This document shows positions 61,999-64,000 of a DNA stretch of 64,000 nucleotides, one piece after another. The notes beneath the pieces are model-generated. The model ran no database searches and had not been told where the DNA came from. It saw only the letters and a program-made list of their open reading frames with translations. The stretch covers positions 62,001-126,000 of the forward strand of contig NZ_BOOZ01000003.1 in NCBI RefSeq assembly GCF_016863495.1, in the 5' to 3' direction. A program made the position numbers and the translations under genes. The stretch is from Micromonospora andamanensis. GTDB lineage: Bacteria; Actinomycetota; Actinomycetes; Mycobacteriales; Micromonosporaceae. Each line of letters opens with the position of its first letter. Positions within the stretch are counted from its first letter, which is position 1.

Positions 61999-62727
61999 AT
62001 GCGTCTGACGGTCGGCCCCCTGCCTCCCACCGTGTACTGGCGGCGTCGCGCCGTCGTGCTCGGTGCGGTGCTGCTCTTCCTGATTGTCCTGCTCTACTCG
62101 TGCAACGGGCCCGACGGGGGCAACGACGCGACAGGGAACGGGCAGCCCGAGCCGGGCGTGACGACCGGCGCGCCGGAGCCGACGAGGTCGGTGCTGACCC
62201 CGCAGACCGGTTCACCGCCGTCCGGTGACGCCGGGGCGGACCCGTCCACCCCGGGGGACGAGGGTGACTCCGGTCCGGACACCGAGCCGAGCCTCAGCAA
62301 CGACCCGCCAGCCGTGGATCCGGTCGCGGACGAGGGCAACTGCGCGGACAGCGAACTCTCGGTGACCGCAGTGGTGCTGCCCGCGCAGGTGGCCTCGGGG
62401 GCCACAGTCGACCTGAATCTGAAGGTCCGTAACAGGTCGGACCGCACGTGCAGCCGAGACGTCGGTGCCACCGCCCAGGAGCTCTACCTCAAGGCCGGTG
62501 CCGAGGTGGTCTGGTCCTCGGACACCTGCGGCACGGCCGCCGGGTCGGACGTGCAGTCCTTCACCCCCGGCTTCGAACGCTCGTACCAGGTCAACTGGAA
62601 CGGTAAGGACAGCAGCCGGTGCGCCAACGGGGTGGCCAACGGACCCACCGTGCCGGCCGGCACGTACCAGGTGTTCGCCCGGGTGGGCACCAAGCTGAGC
62701 CAGCCCGCGAAGCTGGTCATCAGATAG
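61999..62727 (+). CDS. Membrane-anchored protein with C-terminal beta domain, unknown
   Basis: A 242 aa protein: one N-terminal anchor (AVVLGAVLLFLIVLLYSC), a long Pro/Gly/Asp/Ser-rich linker, then an extracellular domain (about residues 115-242) with VTAVVLPAQVASGATVDLNLKVRN, typical of Ig-like/CARDB-type beta folds. Two Cys pairs are likely disulfides. TACGGT lies 9 bases before the ATG. Function unknown. Confidence 0.7.
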   Translation: MRLTVGPLPPTVYWRRRAVVLGAVLLFLIVLLYSCNGPDGGNDATGNGQPEPGVTTGAPEPTRSVLTPQTGSPPSGDAGADPSTPGDEGDSGPDTEPSLSNDPPAVDPVADEGNCADSELSVTAVVLPAQVASGATVDLNLKVRNRSDRTCSRDVGATAQELYLKAGAEVVWSSDTCGTAAGSDVQSFTPGFERSYQVNWNGKDSSRCANGVANGPTVPAGTYQVFARVGTKLSQPAKLVIR

Positions 62728-62802
62728 CCAACGCTCGGCGGCGGTCGGGAATCCTCGGGCCGCCGGCGTCCGCCGCGCTCGGCCGGGGATCTCGGCAGCC
62801 GG

Positions 62803-63987
62803 TCAGACGTAGCGTTCCAGGATGGACGCCTCGGCCAGCCGTGACAGCCCCTCGCGGACGCCCCGGGCCCGGGCGTCACCGACGCCCTCGACCGTCTGGA
62901 GATCCTCCACCGTTGCCCCCAGCAGCCGTTGCAGGCTGCCGAAGTGCACCACCAGCCGGTCGACCACGGCTGTCGGAAGTCGCGGCACCTTGGCCAGCAG
63001 CCGGAACCCGCGCGGGCTGACCGCGGCGTCCAGCGCGTCCGAGGCGGCCGGATAGCCGATCGCCTTGGCCACCGAGACCAGGTCGATCAGTTCGGTGGCG
63101 CTGAGCAGGTCCAGCTCGACAAGCGCCTCGTCGAGGGTCCGCGACTTGCGACCGGTGGGCAGGTAGTCCCGAATGACAAGGGTGCGGTCGGCGTCGACGC
63201 CGGCCATCAACTCGTCAAGCTGAAGGGCGAGCAACCGCCCGTCGGTGCCCAGCTCCACCACGTAGCCGGCGATCTCGTCGGCGATCCGGCGGACCATCTC
63301 CAGTCGCTGCACCACTGCCACCGCGTCACGTACAGTGACCAGATCCTCGATCTCCAGGGCGGAGAGAGTGCCGGAGACCTCGTCCAGGCGGAGCTTGTAC
63401 CGCTCCAACGTGGCGAGCGCCTGATTCGCGCGGGAGAGGATCGCCGCCGAGTCGTCGAGCACGTGCCGCTGGCCGTTGACGTAGAGGCTGATGATGCGCA
63501 TGGACTGGCTTACCGAGATGACCGGGTAGCCGGTCTGGCGGGCGACCCGCTCAGCGGTGCGGTGCCGGGTGCCGGACTCCTCGGTCGGGATGGTCGGATC
63601 GGGCATCAGGTGCACCGCCGCCCGGACGATCCGGGTCCCGTCGCTGGAGAGCACCACCGCGCCGTCCATCTTGCACAGCTCGCGGACCCGGGTCGCGGAG
63701 AATTCGACGTCAAGCGGAAAGCCGCCCGTGCAGAGGCCCTCGACCACCTTGTCGTAGCCGAGCACGATCAACGCGCCCGTCCGGCCCCGCAGGATCCGCT
63801 CCAACCCGTCGCGCAGCGCGGTGCCCGGTGCCATCAGGGCCAGGTTGGCGCGCAGCGGATCTCCGGCGACGCCGCCCCCGGTCACGCTCACGCTGATCGG
63901 TCGGGCGGGCGAGCCCACGGCAGCGGTGCGGGCGTGGGGCGTCGCGCCGGCAGGCTTGGTGGTATCGCGGTCGATCGGCACGGGCAC
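62803..63987 (-). CDS. disA: DNA integrity scanning diadenylate cyclase DisA
   Basis: Scans DNA and makes the second messenger c-di-AMP from ATP. DAC-domain motifs are [13 protein letters not shown] (DGA) and [12 protein letters not shown] (RHR). A helical linker and a C-terminal HhH DNA-binding domain ([23 protein letters not shown]) follow. It is 394 aa from the GTG at 63987, longer than usual by about 45 N-terminal residues; a GTG near VSVTGGG is a plausible later start. The upstream partner radA would lie beyond the window edge. Confidence 0.93.
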   Translation of the reverse strand: MPVPIDRDTTKPAGATPHARTAAVGSPARPISVSVTGGGVAGDPLRANLALMAPGTALRDGLERILRGRTGALIVLGYDKVVEGLCTGGFPLDVEFSATRVRELCKMDGAVVLSSDGTRIVRAAVHLMPDPTIPTEESGTRHRTAERVARQTGYPVISVSQSMRIISLYVNGQRHVLDDSAAILSRANQALATLERYKLRLDEVSGTLSALEIEDLVTVRDAVAVVQRLEMVRRIADEIAGYVVELGTDGRLLALQLDELMAGVDADRTLVIRDYLPTGRKSRTLDEALVELDLLSATELIDLVSVAKAIGYPAASDALDAAVSPRGFRLLAKVPRLPTAVVDRLVVHFGSLQRLLGATVEDLQTVEGVGDARARGVREGLSRLAEASILERYV

Positions 63988-64000
63988 AGTCTACGGACTG

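Overview
The window is very GC-rich, with GC-dominated third codon positions. It carries a mycosin/EccC/EccD type VII secretion set, Lsr2, DisA, ClpC, a DUF2342 metalloprotease and septum-formation-type lipoprotein genes. Together these point to a filamentous actinobacterium, most likely a Micromonosporaceae member (Micromonospora/Salinispora type). That placement is inference from gene content and order; no rRNA is present. I see no tRNA, rRNA, transposase, integrase or CRISPR array. LAYOUT. 1-9 kb: tail of a MarP-like membrane serine protease, a PAP2 phosphatase, and an incomplete ESX locus (mycP and eccC on the minus strand, eccD divergent), then inorganic pyrophosphatase. 9-20 kb: PBP4-type carboxypeptidase, metalloprotease, tilS, gamma-glutamyltransferase, a GlxA-type regulator, a 45-codon membrane ORF, hpt, ftsH and folE. 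20-32.4 kb: a block almost entirely on the minus strand. It holds a degenerate FtsK/EccC-like protein with a membrane partner, one divergent lower-GC gene, and a tight seven-gene operon resembling a Gram-positive type IV secretion (conjugation) channel without relaxase or coupling protein. This block separates folE from folP-folB-folK, which usually follow ftsH-folE directly. 32.7-43 kb: folP-folB-folK-DUF3180 joined by 4-base overlaps, membrane proteins, and an osmoprotectant ABC transporter whose binding protein looks circularly permuted. 43-45.7 kb: an orphan NuoD-like subunit beside a MidA/NDUFAF7-family methyltransferase whose coding sequence contains two palindromic repeat insertions. 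45.8-52.6 kb: a cofactor cluster (DUF2520 oxidoreductase, panC, panD, lipoprotein, nadB, nadC, coaX) feeding pantothenate, NAD and CoA synthesis. 52.6-64 kb: methyltransferase, lysS, lsr2, clpC, secreted C39-like protein, mutY, ACT-domain protein, peptide deformylase, membrane protein and disA. HOW IT FITS TOGETHER. Most of the window is core metabolism and protein quality control. The unusual parts are: the relaxase-less T4SS-like operon embedded in the folate cluster; the short palindromic element family (two copies in frame inside a gene, in opposite orientations with an identical 28-base loop, plus one collapsed intergenic copy); the NuoD-like protein that keeps the arginine methylated by NDUFAF7 in mitochondria but has Trp at the quinone-binding Tyr position, encoded next to an NDUFAF7 relative; and the circularly permuted substrate-binding protein. 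Several genes have a TANNNT hexamer 6-8 bases before the start and no Shine-Dalgarno sequence, the pattern of leaderless mRNAs.
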